From Paenibacillus sp. SZ31 (GTDB taxonomy: Bacteria; Bacillota; Bacilli; Paenibacillales; Paenibacillaceae): a stretch of DNA of 64,000 bases. The stretch lies in contig NZ_JABBEA010000004.1 in assembly GCF_012912005.1 (NCBI RefSeq), forward strand, positions 372,001-436,000, in the 5' to 3' direction. Shown one piece after another: positions 17,950 to 26,226 of this stretch. The translations under genes and the position numbers were made by a program. The notes under the pieces were generated by a model. That model was not told the origin of the DNA. It did not search any database and was given only the letters and a program-made list of their open reading frames with translations. How positions within the stretch are numbered: position 1 is the stretch's first letter; each line of letters begins with the position of its first letter.

Positions 17950-18840
17950 TCAACGATGATTCGTACTCAATGCTTTAACATAAATCATTGTGGTATCCGG
18001 ATTGGTATGTCCCATCATTTCCGCCAAACGGTGCAGCGGCGTATGTTCTGCCCTGGCGTAGCCAAAACGATGGCGCAGATCGTGTGAACTCAGTCCTTCC
18101 AGCCCTGCTGCAATCATTACCTTTTTGATGAGGTGGCGCAGCGCTCTCTCCGTTAAACGATCATTCGTCTTCTCTGAAGGAAAAAGGTAAGAACTATCTG
18201 TATCCAGACCAGATAAGTACTGATTCAATATGACAACACATTGCATATTCAAAGGAATCTTTCGCTGCCCGTTGCGTTTGTCGGCTCTTACTGTCAGGTG
18301 ACCACTTCGTCTACCAAGTTCGATATCATAAGGCGTGAGGTTGCATACCTCCATTGTGCGCAAGCCTGTGTGAAACATAAGGGTCAGGATGGTCTGATCA
18401 CGAAGGGAGTTGCCGTACTCCACTGCCATGATGAACGCTTGTTCTTCTTCGGATGTCATTCGGCGCGGGCTGACTTTATCTTCCGGAATGAATTTTAATA
18501 CTTTGGAAGGATCATGACTGAGCCTGGCTTCCAAGACAGCCCATTTGAAAAAACGCTTCAATGTAATCAATCTCCGGTTAATGGTGGCCGGCTTCAATAG
18601 CATAACTTTGTGTGCATCTTCACGATAATTGACTAAAGTGGGGGTATCCACATCTTCAATTCGCAGTGTGAACTCTTCGCTGAGCATGGTGCTTTCCTTG
18701 TACCATTCGATAAAATGCTTCAGATCACTTGCGTATTCCTTCACGGTTTTGGGATGCAAATCTCCCTCACTGGCAAGCATATGTACGAATTCCTCTATCG
18801 TCGGTTCCCGCTGCACCGAAATCCCTGATGACTGATTCAT
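17950..18840 (-). CDS. Tyrosine recombinase / phage-type integrase
   Basis: 296 residues with an N-terminal SAM-like core-binding domain (about 13-105) and a catalytic domain. The catalytic set is complete: Arg161 (HTGLRTMEV), a lysine near 188, His253 and Arg256 (HDLRHRFG), His278 (GHTN) and the nucleophile Tyr287 (MIYVKA). Its length is that of XerC/XerD-like enzymes. No phage genes or obvious attachment sites flank it, so it is either a stand-alone recombinase or the relic of an element. Two copies of TAGCGGACAT lie in its upstream region, shared with the divergent cold-shock gene. Confidence 0.88.
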   Translation of the reverse strand: MNQSSGISVQREPTIEEFVHMLASEGDLHPKTVKEYASDLKHFIEWYKESTMLSEEFTLRIEDVDTPTLVNYREDAHKVMLLKPATINRRLITLKRFFKWAVLEARLSHDPSKVLKFIPEDKVSPRRMTSEEEQAFIMAVEYGNSLRDQTILTLMFHTGLRTMEVCNLTPYDIELGRRSGHLTVRADKRNGQRKIPLNMQCVVILNQYLSGLDTDSSYLFPSEKTNDRLTERALRHLIKKVMIAAGLEGLSSHDLRHRFGYARAEHTPLHRLAEMMGHTNPDTTMIYVKALSTNHR

Positions 18841-18859
18841 TAGAAAATACCTCCAAATC

Positions 18860-18888
18860 TTGACTTATATTAGCGGACATGGTATTAT
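18860..18888 (+). promoter_or_regulatory. Sigma-A promoter of the cold-shock gene with embedded operator-like repeats
   Basis: TTGACT (18860-18865), a 17-base spacer and TATTAT (18883-18888) make a near-consensus promoter reading toward the cold-shock gene. One copy of TAGCGGACAT (18871-18880) lies in the spacer and a second at 18906-18915, just past the expected start. The transcript would carry an untranslated leader of about 115 bases, as cold-shock mRNAs often do. Confidence 0.65.
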
Positions 18889-19008
18889 CATATTAATCGA
18901 TACATTAGCGGACATCAAGTCTGTGGTTTAAATGCACCAGGTGAGTGTCAATTTTAATTTATACTCGTCATAATGATCGGCTAAAAACTTATTTTTTGGA
19001 GGAATCAC

Positions 19009-19209
19009 ATGCAAACAGGTACAGTTAAATGGTTCAACGCGGATAAAGGATTCGGCTTTATCGAAACTGAAGAAGGAACAGACGTATTCGTTCATTTCAG
19101 TGCAATTCAAGGTGAAGGTTACAAATCTTTGGACGAAGGTCAACGCGTTCAATTTGAAGTAACTCAAGGCAACCGTGGACCACAAGCTGAGAACGTTACT
19201 AAACTTTAA
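19009..19209 (+). CDS. csp: Cold-shock protein (CspA/CspB family)
   Basis: This 66-residue single cold-shock domain has RNP1 KGFGFIE at 13-19 and RNP2 VFVHF at about 26-30, and the standard [14 protein letters not shown] start. Such proteins bind single-stranded RNA and DNA and melt RNA structure in the cold. The start has TTGGAGG upstream. Followed by a perfect hairpin terminator. Confidence 0.97.
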   Translation: MQTGTVKWFNADKGFGFIETEEGTDVFVHFSAIQGEGYKSLDEGQRVQFEVTQGNRGPQAENVTKL

Positions 19210-19216
19210 TTATATG

Positions 19217-19248
19217 AAAGCTGCCTTATTAATAAGGCAGCTTTTTAT
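19217..19248 (+). terminator. Terminator of the cold-shock gene
   Basis: A perfect 14-base inverted repeat with half-site AAAGCTGCCTTATT, followed by TTTATTT. Confidence 0.9.
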
Positions 19249-19313
19249 TTACTCATATGTTGCACAGTAAACAAAAGATTTCACATCCCAAGAATGAAAG
19301 CGAGGTATTCCCC

Positions 19314-19586
19314 ATGGATAAAGAACAATTGATCACAGAAGTAGCTAAGGCTGGCGGTTTCTCCAAGAAGAATGCTGAAAAAGCTGTAACCGTTGTATTG
19401 GACTCAATTCTCGAAGCTCTCAAAGAAGGTAAAGAAGTTCAACTGGTTGGATTCGGGAAATTTGAAGTACAAAAGCGTGAGGCAAGAACGGGAAGAAGTC
19501 GGAGAACAGGCAAAGAAATTCAACTACCTGCAGGTAAAGTTCCTGTATTCACAGCAGGCTTAAGCATGAAAGAAGCTTTAAATTAA
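19314..19586 (+). CDS. hup: HU-type histone-like DNA-binding protein
   Basis: 90 residues, the usual HU length: MDKEQLITEVAKAGGFSKKNAEKAV, then the GFGKFEV core and the basic arm (KREARTGRSRRTGKEI). It dimerises and bends DNA. The ATG at 19314 follows GAGG near 19301; an upstream in-frame start at 19257 would add residues absent from the family. Confidence 0.95.
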   Translation: MDKEQLITEVAKAGGFSKKNAEKAVTVVLDSILEALKEGKEVQLVGFGKFEVQKREARTGRSRRTGKEIQLPAGKVPVFTAGLSMKEALN

Positions 19587-19639
19587 ACAACGCAACAACT
19601 TATTGAAAAGAGGTTTTTATTCAAACACACAATGATAAT

Positions 19640-19789
19640 ATGGATTTAAATGTCGTGTTTACTACCGTTGATGATATCATTAACTTTTATTCAGGCAAAC
19701 AGACGAACACGGATCATACAGAAAATCACACTCATTTAAAGCCCCCATCAACAAAGTCTGATTGTACCCTACGACCACCCACCCGCTAA
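19640..19789 (+). CDS. Possible small ORF, 49 residues
   Basis: An open frame reads MDLNVVFTTVDDIINFYSGK and ends at TAA 19787-19789. An AAAAGAGG ribosome site near 19607-19612 is well placed only for an in-frame ATT at 19619, not for the ATG at 19640. I recognise no family. The acidic N-terminal half and His/Pro-rich tail are not obviously random, but coding is unproven. Confidence 0.25.
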   Translation: MDLNVVFTTVDDIINFYSGKQTNTDHTENHTHLKPPSTKSDCTLRPPTR

Positions 19790-19815
19790 ACTAACATTTC
19801 ATCTTGGACAACAAG

Positions 19816-19848
19816 AGGCCCTGATCCGCTCAAAACGGTCCAGGGCCT
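19816..19848. terminator. Hairpin between HU and the acetyltransferase gene
   Basis: AGGCCCTG and CAGGGCCT pair around a 17-base loop; only short T stretches flank it. It probably separates the two converging transcripts. Apart from the possible small ORF, nothing else is visible in 19587-19912. Confidence 0.5.
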
Positions 19849-19912
19849 GATTTGCTTGAAAAATGACTTCGTCAGGAACCAGCCATTTTCTTGTCTTCCT
19901 TTCACACCTATG

Positions 19913-20557
19913 CTACTTGCTGTTCAGAAGTTCGCGCAGTGTCTGTAAATCATATGTAGAGACAAGACGTTCCAGATGGGTATCCAGCCATTCCTCATCC
20001 TGATCCCACCACTTCAATTCCAGTAGCAACGCAATTGTTTCTTCATCAAAGCGCTTTTTAACATTCTTGGCTGGATTACCACCAATAATCGTATAGGGTT
20101 CAATGTCTTTCACAACGGTTGAATTGGAAGCAACAATGGCACCGTCTCCGATCGTTACACCAGGCATGATCGTCACATTTTGCCCGAGCCATACATCGTT
20201 CCCCAGTACCGTATCCCCCTTATATGGAAGCTGCTCCAGTGTAGGTGTAACGCGCTCCCATCCTCCACCAAAAATGTTGAACGGATACGTCGTCATGCCC
20301 TCCATCCGATGATTCGCGCCATTCATCATGAATGTCACACCTTCCGCAATTGCACAGAATTTGCCGATCACCAGGCGATCACCAATAAAGTCATAATGAT
20401 GCTGTATCCGGTCATAGAATTGCTCTGGCGGATTCGTGTTATCGCTATAGTACGTATAATCACCGATATCCACGTTGGAACGCGGCGTCAGATTTTGAAT
20501 GTAACATACCGTACGGATATTCTCGTTCGGGAAAAGTTTTGTTTTATCAGGGGCCAT
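19913..20557 (-). CDS. Xenobiotic acetyltransferase, Vat/CatB hexapeptide-repeat family
   Basis: 214 residues of left-handed beta-helix type with hexapeptide repeats (IGKFCAIAEGVTFMMNGANH, VLGNDVWLGQNVTIMPGVTIGDGAIVASNSTVV). His83 in GANHRM is the family's catalytic histidine, which takes the proton from the hydroxyl acceptor; acetyl-CoA is the donor. Relatives inactivate streptogramin A (Vat) or chloramphenicol (CatB), but chromosomal members with other substrates are common, so resistance is not claimed. The ATG at 20557 has AAGGAGGG 8 bases upstream; a start at 20638 would overlap the chemoreceptor gene and lacks a site. Confidence 0.85.
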   Translation of the reverse strand: MAPDKTKLFPNENIRTVCYIQNLTPRSNVDIGDYTYYSDNTNPPEQFYDRIQHHYDFIGDRLVIGKFCAIAEGVTFMMNGANHRMEGMTTYPFNIFGGGWERVTPTLEQLPYKGDTVLGNDVWLGQNVTIMPGVTIGDGAIVASNSTVVKDIEPYTIIGGNPAKNVKKRFDEETIALLLELKWWDQDEEWLDTHLERLVSTYDLQTLRELLNSK

Positions 20558-20591
20558 ATGAAGTCCCTCCTTTTCCCTATTGTAACAGATA

Positions 20592-22280
20592 TTAAATCTT
20601 AAACGGACTAAGTGAGGTCTGCAGCTCTGTGGACACATCGGACAAAATAGCTGCAGATGCCTTGATCTGCTCTACCGACTTGAGCTGTTCGTGAACAGAA
20701 TCCGCTGCCTGTAGTGAATTGGTACTAGCCGTCTGCGCATGCCGAGCGATCTCATGTACGGAAGCCACAATCTGCTCCACACCTGCGGACATCTCTTCAC
20801 TCGTTGCAGCCATGTCCTCAATCTCTGTAGCAATACGCAGGTTTGTATCCCGAATCAGGCTGAAGTTCTGTTCCGTTTCCTTGGTCAAACGCAGTCCTTC
20901 TTGCACTTCGTCCTTCACTCTTGACATGGCCGATAGCGATTGCTTCATATCTTGTTCCATGGCTTGAACCAGTTCTTCAATGCGATCTGAAGAATCTCCA
21001 GCTTGTTCGGCCAGCTTACGAACCTCGGTAGATACCACGGCAAATCCTCTGCCATGCTCCCCGGCTCTTGCCGCTTCAATGGATGCATTGAGGGCAAGCA
21101 GATTCGTTTGATTCGCGATCTCATGAATGGTAGAAACCATCTGGCTAATCTGGGCCGACTTCCCTTCCAGCATACGAATGACTTCATCCGTTGTGGTAAC
21201 GGAGGATTCGATCGTAGACATCTGCTGAACGGTCAGTTGCACCGCTTCCCCTCCGGTTTCTGCCTGCCTGCGTGAATATAATGCAGATTCCGAGATACTG
21301 GAGGCCTTGTCTGCCATACGTTGTACACCTATCGCCACTTCTTCCATGGCCTGCAGATTTTCTTCCGTACTGATCGTCTGACTCTCGGCTCCCTGTGCGA
21401 CTTGTTCAACGGAGGATGCAATCTGCGCCGATTCATTGGCCGTTTGGTCCGCAATCTTCAGTAGCAGTCCAGTCGAATGCTCTGCTTTCTCCGCAGCCTG
21501 AAGTCCCCCCTGAATGATGACCTGCAGATTGCTTCTCATCTCATTATATCCCGTGCCCAGCATGCCAATCTCGTCTTGGACGTCGTCCACAACCGGCTGT
21601 GTGAAGTCGCCCGTCCCCGCACGTTTAATCGCCATGGATACCCGTTCGATTCTTACTCTCACCCTGCGAACGTACAACAGGATCAGGGTAATCGCGACCA
21701 ACATCGCGATCAGGAATACGATCAGGAAAGTCTTGAGGAACGAAGAGATAATCACATCAATTAACGATTGAGAAGCGCCTACATAGAAAATCCCGATAAT
21801 CTCTCCGGACGCGTTCTTGATTGGCTCATAGGCCGTCTGATATTTCTGACCCACAACCACCGCTTCACCGAAGTATTTTTCTCCTTGCTGCAAAACGGTC
21901 TGGGCAACCTCTGCCGATACCTTCGTGCCGACAGCTCGCTCCCCGTCCACCATGACATTCGTAGCGACACGTTCGTCACCTCGGAAGATCGTCACCGTGT
22001 CCCCGGATGCTTCTCCAATCTCATCTACAAGTTCAAAGTTGCCTTCCAGTGTGGTATCTCCCTTGAATAATTGTCCGTCCTTAATAGCCCAATCTCCTGG
22101 ATGCTTATATGTAATGATATGATTCGCCATCTCCAGATCTCGCTTCGCCTTCTCTGTAGCAAATGTCGTAATCCCCTGTCTCATCTCCAGAATTACACTT
22201 ACCGCCACGGCTGAAGAGAAGACGATAAATATACTGATAACGATCAAACTGATTTTGGTACCGATGCTCATGCTTCGCAT
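20592..22280 (-). CDS. Methyl-accepting chemotaxis protein with single Cache sensor
   Basis: 562 residues. A helix at 9-31, an extracellular domain of about 155 residues (sCache type), a helix near 187-208 ([24 protein letters not shown]), HAMP, and the cytoplasmic signalling hairpin with the conserved tip [24 protein letters not shown]. It signals to CheA/CheW. A sigma-D-like promoter is visible upstream at 22363-22390. Ligand unknown. Confidence 0.92.
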   Translation of the reverse strand: MRSMSIGTKISLIVISIFIVFSSAVAVSVILEMRQGITTFATEKAKRDLEMANHIITYKHPGDWAIKDGQLFKGDTTLEGNFELVDEIGEASGDTVTIFRGDERVATNVMVDGERAVGTKVSAEVAQTVLQQGEKYFGEAVVVGQKYQTAYEPIKNASGEIIGIFYVGASQSLIDVIISSFLKTFLIVFLIAMLVAITLILLYVRRVRVRIERVSMAIKRAGTGDFTQPVVDDVQDEIGMLGTGYNEMRSNLQVIIQGGLQAAEKAEHSTGLLLKIADQTANESAQIASSVEQVAQGAESQTISTEENLQAMEEVAIGVQRMADKASSISESALYSRRQAETGGEAVQLTVQQMSTIESSVTTTDEVIRMLEGKSAQISQMVSTIHEIANQTNLLALNASIEAARAGEHGRGFAVVSTEVRKLAEQAGDSSDRIEELVQAMEQDMKQSLSAMSRVKDEVQEGLRLTKETEQNFSLIRDTNLRIATEIEDMAATSEEMSAGVEQIVASVHEIARHAQTASTNSLQAADSVHEQLKSVEQIKASAAILSDVSTELQTSLSPFKI

Positions 22281-22362
22281 GTGTGTGAGCCACCCTTTTC
22301 CCTATGTAATTGTGGGGATATTCAAGCCAATTTCGATTTCCGTTTCGAATATCACTATAGTC

Positions 22363-22390
22363 TTATCGGTAGGAGTGTTCACAATATTTA
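22363..22390 (-). promoter_or_regulatory. Candidate sigma-D (motility) promoter of the chemoreceptor gene
   Basis: On the minus strand TAAA (22387-22390) and ACCGATAA (22363-22370) are 16 bases apart, close to the sigma-D pattern TAAA-N15-GCCGATAT. The function of the gene fits. The rest of 22281-22635 holds only the divergent oxidoreductase promoter. Confidence 0.45.
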
Positions 22391-22566
22391 TAATATTTCA
22401 GTGAGTTTTATCACAAAATTGACCTATCCAAATCTAATCTTTTACGCATTCTCCGTAATCATGTAAGAATGTGCCTCTGTCTGGAAATTCAGAGAAGCTA
22501 TACAGGCATATTATATATGTTTTTATTTATATAGAAGTAAGCATTACATATAAGAAATAAAATTAC

Positions 22567-22613
22567 GTTGCCAACCACGCATTATAATGATATATTTATG
22601 TTGCCGACAACGC
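22567..22613. promoter_or_regulatory. Paired operator-like repeats around a -10 box
   Basis: GTTGCCAACCACGC (22567-22580) and GTTGCCGACAACGC (22600-22613) are 12 of 14 identical, start 33 bases apart and flank TATAAT at 22583-22588. The second contains the inverted repeat GTTG-CAAC. They look like two binding sites for a repressor of the following oxidoreductase gene. Confidence 0.5.
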
Positions 22614-22635
22614 AAAAGAGAAAATTGAGGTAAAT

Positions 22636-23685
22636 ATGGCATTCGAAGAAGATCTCAACAAACATCATAATCTCCAGGAATTAAATAATGAGGAGTTCAG
22701 TGCAGTAGATCCTAAATCCCTTAACGATTGGAGCGAATACACAATGCATACATCTACAATGAAAGCTATTCAAGTTCATCAATACGGTGGCCCAGAGACA
22801 TTACAGTTCGAACAGGAAGTTCATATGCCTCAGCCATCAGCCGGGGAAGTTCTGGTACGCATTCACTATGCCGGAGCTATTCCGCTGGACTGGAAGATTC
22901 GCAACGGCTGGTTGCAGAACGTATTTGTCAAAAAGCTGCCGTATACACCCGGAACGGCTATGTCTGGCATCGTTGAATCCGTGGGAGAAGGTGTCGATAC
23001 CTTCCAGCCGGGAGATCGTGTTTTTGGTAATGTGAACGGAAGTTATGCTGAATATGGTATGGCTCCTGCTCAGGATTTGGTGCATATGCCGGACGACCTG
23101 AGTTTTGAGGACGCTGCGACCATCAAAGGTGGAGCCGAATCTGCATGGAAGGTGCTATTCACCGAAGGTGAGCTGGAAGCCGGGCAAACGGTGCTGATCC
23201 ACGCTGCTGCGGGCGGTGTCGGACAATTCGCGGTGCAGCTGGCCAAATGGAAAGGCGCTCATGTTATTGCTACTGCGTCTGGTGCCAATGTTGATTTTGT
23301 TGCTTCATTGGGTGCCGATCAAGTGATTGATTACAAGACAGCCTTGTTTGAAGAGCTGGTAAGCCATGTTGATCTGGTTGTTGACGCTGTTGGTGGAGAG
23401 ATCGAAGACCGCTCATGGGGTGTTCTGAAACCTGGAGGCCGACTGGTATCGTTAACTCAACTGCCTTCTGCAGAAAAAGCAAAGCAGTATGGCGTTACCG
23501 CCAAGTTTAATTCTAAATTACCGACATCAGAAGATCTGTACACGGTCGCTCAGCTTATCGCTAACGGCTCCCTCCGTTCAGAGATTGATTCCATCTTTAC
23601 TTTAAGTGAAGCGAATCAAGCGCATGCCAAAAGTGAGTCCAGACATGGACGTGGCCGGATTTTGCTGGATGTTCGCTCCGTATAA
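22636..23685 (+). CDS. NADPH-dependent quinone oxidoreductase-like MDR protein
   Basis: 349 residues of the zinc-independent medium-chain dehydrogenase/reductase family. The GroES-like part carries GEVLVRIHYAGAIPLDWKIRNG and PGTAMSGIVESVGEGV; the Rossmann part has the nucleotide motif HAAAGGVGQFAVQLAK. No zinc-ligand cysteines are seen. About 40 residues precede the usual start (MKAIQVHQYG); the ATG at 22636 has TTGAGG 9 bases upstream, so the extension is probably real. Likely reduces quinones or reactive carbonyls under stress; paired operator-like repeats suggest a dedicated repressor. Confidence 0.85.
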   Translation: MAFEEDLNKHHNLQELNNEEFSAVDPKSLNDWSEYTMHTSTMKAIQVHQYGGPETLQFEQEVHMPQPSAGEVLVRIHYAGAIPLDWKIRNGWLQNVFVKKLPYTPGTAMSGIVESVGEGVDTFQPGDRVFGNVNGSYAEYGMAPAQDLVHMPDDLSFEDAATIKGGAESAWKVLFTEGELEAGQTVLIHAAAGGVGQFAVQLAKWKGAHVIATASGANVDFVASLGADQVIDYKTALFEELVSHVDLVVDAVGGEIEDRSWGVLKPGGRLVSLTQLPSAEKAKQYGVTAKFNSKLPTSEDLYTVAQLIANGSLRSEIDSIFTLSEANQAHAKSESRHGRGRILLDVRSV

Positions 23686-23701
23686 CCTGAAAAAGCAGAG
23701 C

Positions 23702-23737
23702 AAAAAGGGATTCGATCTGACCATCGAATCCCTTTTC
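23702..23737. terminator. Bidirectional terminator
   Basis: AAAAGGGATTCGA pairs with TCGAATCCCTTTT; both strands end in T-rich sequence. It separates the oxidoreductase and CotH-family genes. Confidence 0.85.
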
Positions 23738-23778
23738 TCATTCTCCATACAATAAAGTTGCTCTTCAGGAGATATTTC

Positions 23779-25782
23779 TTATTTGGATGTAAGGCTTACT
23801 TGTGCAGCGGTTTGATCCCAATCTACAGTCAATCCCAGTCCTTCTGAGATGAAACGTACAGGCACGAGTGTGCGACTATTTTGAATGATGGCTGGTGAAT
23901 CAATTTCGAGTGTCTCCCCATTTACAGTGGCCGTGCTGCTTCCGATTTTGAGTACAAGGGTCTGGTCATTCAAAATAGCTGTGACCGTCTTCGCCGTCTT
24001 GTCCCAAGTCACTTCTGCACCCAGTGCTTCGAGAATTGCGTTAACAGGTACCATTACTCGGCCACTTTGCTGCAGCGGGTCCTGATCCGGGAATGTAATC
24101 GATTTACCATCAAGTGTTACGGTAATCGTCGTATCTGTTGCTCCGGATGAAGTATTCGAACCAGTCTCTTCCGAAGTCTCAGGCAAAGGTGTCACCTCAC
24201 GTCCAAGTTGCTCTTGCAGATTCGCAAGACGGTTCAGTGCAAATGTCGTCAGTGATCCGGCAGCCATGGAGCCCATGCCTCCGCCTCCACCGCCGCCAAA
24301 GTTACCGCCAGGGCGTGTCTGCGTATTGTCTGTACCCGTTGTTGAATCTGTTGTACCGTTTCCAGTTGCGGCACCTGGCTGAGTCGGAGGTGTTGTTCCA
24401 TCTGGAGGTGTCATTCCTTCGAAACCTTCAGGCGGCGTCATGCCTTCCATGCCCTCGGGTGGTGTCATACCTTCAAATCCTTCTGGTGGTGTACCGCCCA
24501 TACCACCTGCTGCGTCTGCGTTTGCAGAATAAGCGATGTTGGATTCAAACTGTTCTGTCGTATAAAACTTCGTGGGATCTGCTTCCACATAAGGACGAAT
24601 CTCATTGGCAAGACCAGTGATACGATCCTGAATACCTTCCATATAGTCCGTCAATTCATTGACGTAGCTCAAATATTTTTCCTTATACTCCGGCACAGCA
24701 AGCAGGTTGTTAATCATCGGTACATTTTCCATGCTAATACCTAGTACAGGCTCATCTACAGATACGTTCGTTGCGTTGGTGTTGATCGTGGTTGATCCGG
24801 TCGTTGTGCCACGTCCGCCTCCACCCGAATATCCGTTGAAGGACATGTTGAAGTCCCAAGGAACAACCGTGAACTTACCATTAGCATCACTGTAGAGCAT
24901 GTAGTTGTGCCCTTTGTCGCCGTTATAGCTGTCATAGTTGCCGAAAACCATGTTGCCTGCAATATACTGTAGCGCCGAATCCACATCCAGTACGCTCTCG
25001 ATATCGCCTTTTTCACCTTCTGGCATCTCATTCAGCGTTTGGATGAAGGTTTTTAGCTTGGCTTTATCCTTATCCGTACCCAAGTCTTTGGTGATTGTAC
25101 TGTAGTCGCTGCCCTCTTCATATTGAAGATAGCTCTTCTCATCCGTATCATAGAGAACGCCTTCTTCGTAGTCCTCACCGTAGTTGCGCTCCAGGTAGCT
25201 GTCATCCACGGCTTCAACGCCAGTATAGAAACCAACCAGCTCGCCATTAACATACAGATTAACGTAGTTCGTCATCGGTGCATCCATGCCAATGCTGCGA
25301 AGTGCTTCGTAGTGAAGAACTTCACGCATGTAGGATGGATCGGCGTAGTTGTTGTTCAGTACCATTTTGTCCAGTCCAAGTAGCGTTTGCGTTTTGTCGT
25401 ACTTATCGAACTTCAGTCTGAAGCTGTAACGGTCCGAATCCTCCATTGAAGCTACAGCTTTAAGAGTCAGGTTCCCCTTGGTGGAGAAACCGACGTTGTC
25501 CAGCTTGTTGCCGTCCACTTCCACACTAACACTCTTATAATCCTTATCCAGCGGGCTTTCGAGCATGCTCTTCCAGTCTGCATCATCAATCGTTACATTC
25601 ACATCAATGACGTTATCCGTCTGGAACAACGATTCATAAGCTTGCGTCACGCCTGCACTCGTGGTTGTCGTTGTGCTTTCTGCGGCATATGCCGCATTCG
25701 GACTTGCAATCAGACCAAAAGATGTCGTTACCATGGTCACGGACAATGCCGTTACTGCAACTTTTCGTAATAAAATATTCAA
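23779..25782 (-). CDS. Secreted CotH-family protein with copper-amine-oxidase-N-like C-terminal domain
   Basis: 667 residues. A signal peptide (hydrophobic KVAVTALSVTMVTTSFGLIA, cleavage near AYA-A) precedes a CotH kinase-like domain (about 35-400, including GNYDSYNGDKGHNYMLY and VVPWDFNMSF). Then come four PPEG(F/M)EGM(T/P)-type repeats and a Gly-rich linker (about 430-545), and a C-terminal domain with two halves (GRVMVPVNAILEALGAEVTW, SRTLVPVRFISEGLGL) typical of the copper amine oxidase N-like domain in Paenibacillus surface proteins. CotH members phosphorylate spore-coat or secreted proteins. The TTG at 25782 follows AAGGAGG by 9 bases. Confidence 0.85.
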   Translation of the reverse strand: MNILLRKVAVTALSVTMVTTSFGLIASPNAAYAAESTTTTTSAGVTQAYESLFQTDNVIDVNVTIDDADWKSMLESPLDKDYKSVSVEVDGNKLDNVGFSTKGNLTLKAVASMEDSDRYSFRLKFDKYDKTQTLLGLDKMVLNNNYADPSYMREVLHYEALRSIGMDAPMTNYVNLYVNGELVGFYTGVEAVDDSYLERNYGEDYEEGVLYDTDEKSYLQYEEGSDYSTITKDLGTDKDKAKLKTFIQTLNEMPEGEKGDIESVLDVDSALQYIAGNMVFGNYDSYNGDKGHNYMLYSDANGKFTVVPWDFNMSFNGYSGGGGRGTTTGSTTINTNATNVSVDEPVLGISMENVPMINNLLAVPEYKEKYLSYVNELTDYMEGIQDRITGLANEIRPYVEADPTKFYTTEQFESNIAYSANADAAGGMGGTPPEGFEGMTPPEGMEGMTPPEGFEGMTPPDGTTPPTQPGAATGNGTTDSTTGTDNTQTRPGGNFGGGGGGGMGSMAAGSLTTFALNRLANLQEQLGREVTPLPETSEETGSNTSSGATDTTITVTLDGKSITFPDQDPLQQSGRVMVPVNAILEALGAEVTWDKTAKTVTAILNDQTLVLKIGSSTATVNGETLEIDSPAIIQNSRTLVPVRFISEGLGLTVDWDQTAAQVSLTSK

Positions 25783-26226
25783 ATGATGAATCCTCCTTCT
25801 TGGGTTTCTGTTAAGCAACTGAGGCTTATGTAACCATGGTAGAGGACGAACCTTTAGTGAATCTTAAATGGTATACATCTCAATAAACACCCGTGAAGCT
25901 TTATGCCAAAGAAGCCCCCTCGATATACGTGAAGCTATATGGAAGCGCAATATAATCCTGCGGAACCAGTTCATAAGACCTATTTTACTAGAAATATCTA
26001 ACATTAATATGTCGAAATAACGATATAACTAAGGAGTAGAACTTACCTGGAGTTCATATACGTGAATATTAAAAGACAAGATGAAAAAGCTTTTCAGAAC
26101 CAAAAGAGAATTTGATTAGATACGATATATAGGAAACGATTCCACAGCATTTGATCCAACAATTACATAGCGTGTACAACGCCCAGGATAAGTCCTTTGT
26201 CACAATCGTAGAAGGAGTGAACAACC
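25783..26226. other. Gene-free divergent promoter region
   Basis: About 440 AT-rich bases between the CotH-family and chemoreceptor genes. CGTGAAGCT occurs twice (near 25890 and 25929) but I see no convincing promoter, RNA or gene. Confidence 0.4.

Noticed and set aside
17950..18840. Prophage or integrative element at the integrase
   Set aside because: No structural phage genes, tRNA or flanking direct repeat beyond the two short promoter-region copies.
19913..20557. Antibiotic resistance gene
   Set aside because: The family includes Vat and CatB, but chromosomal relatives without resistance activity are common, so resistance is not claimed.
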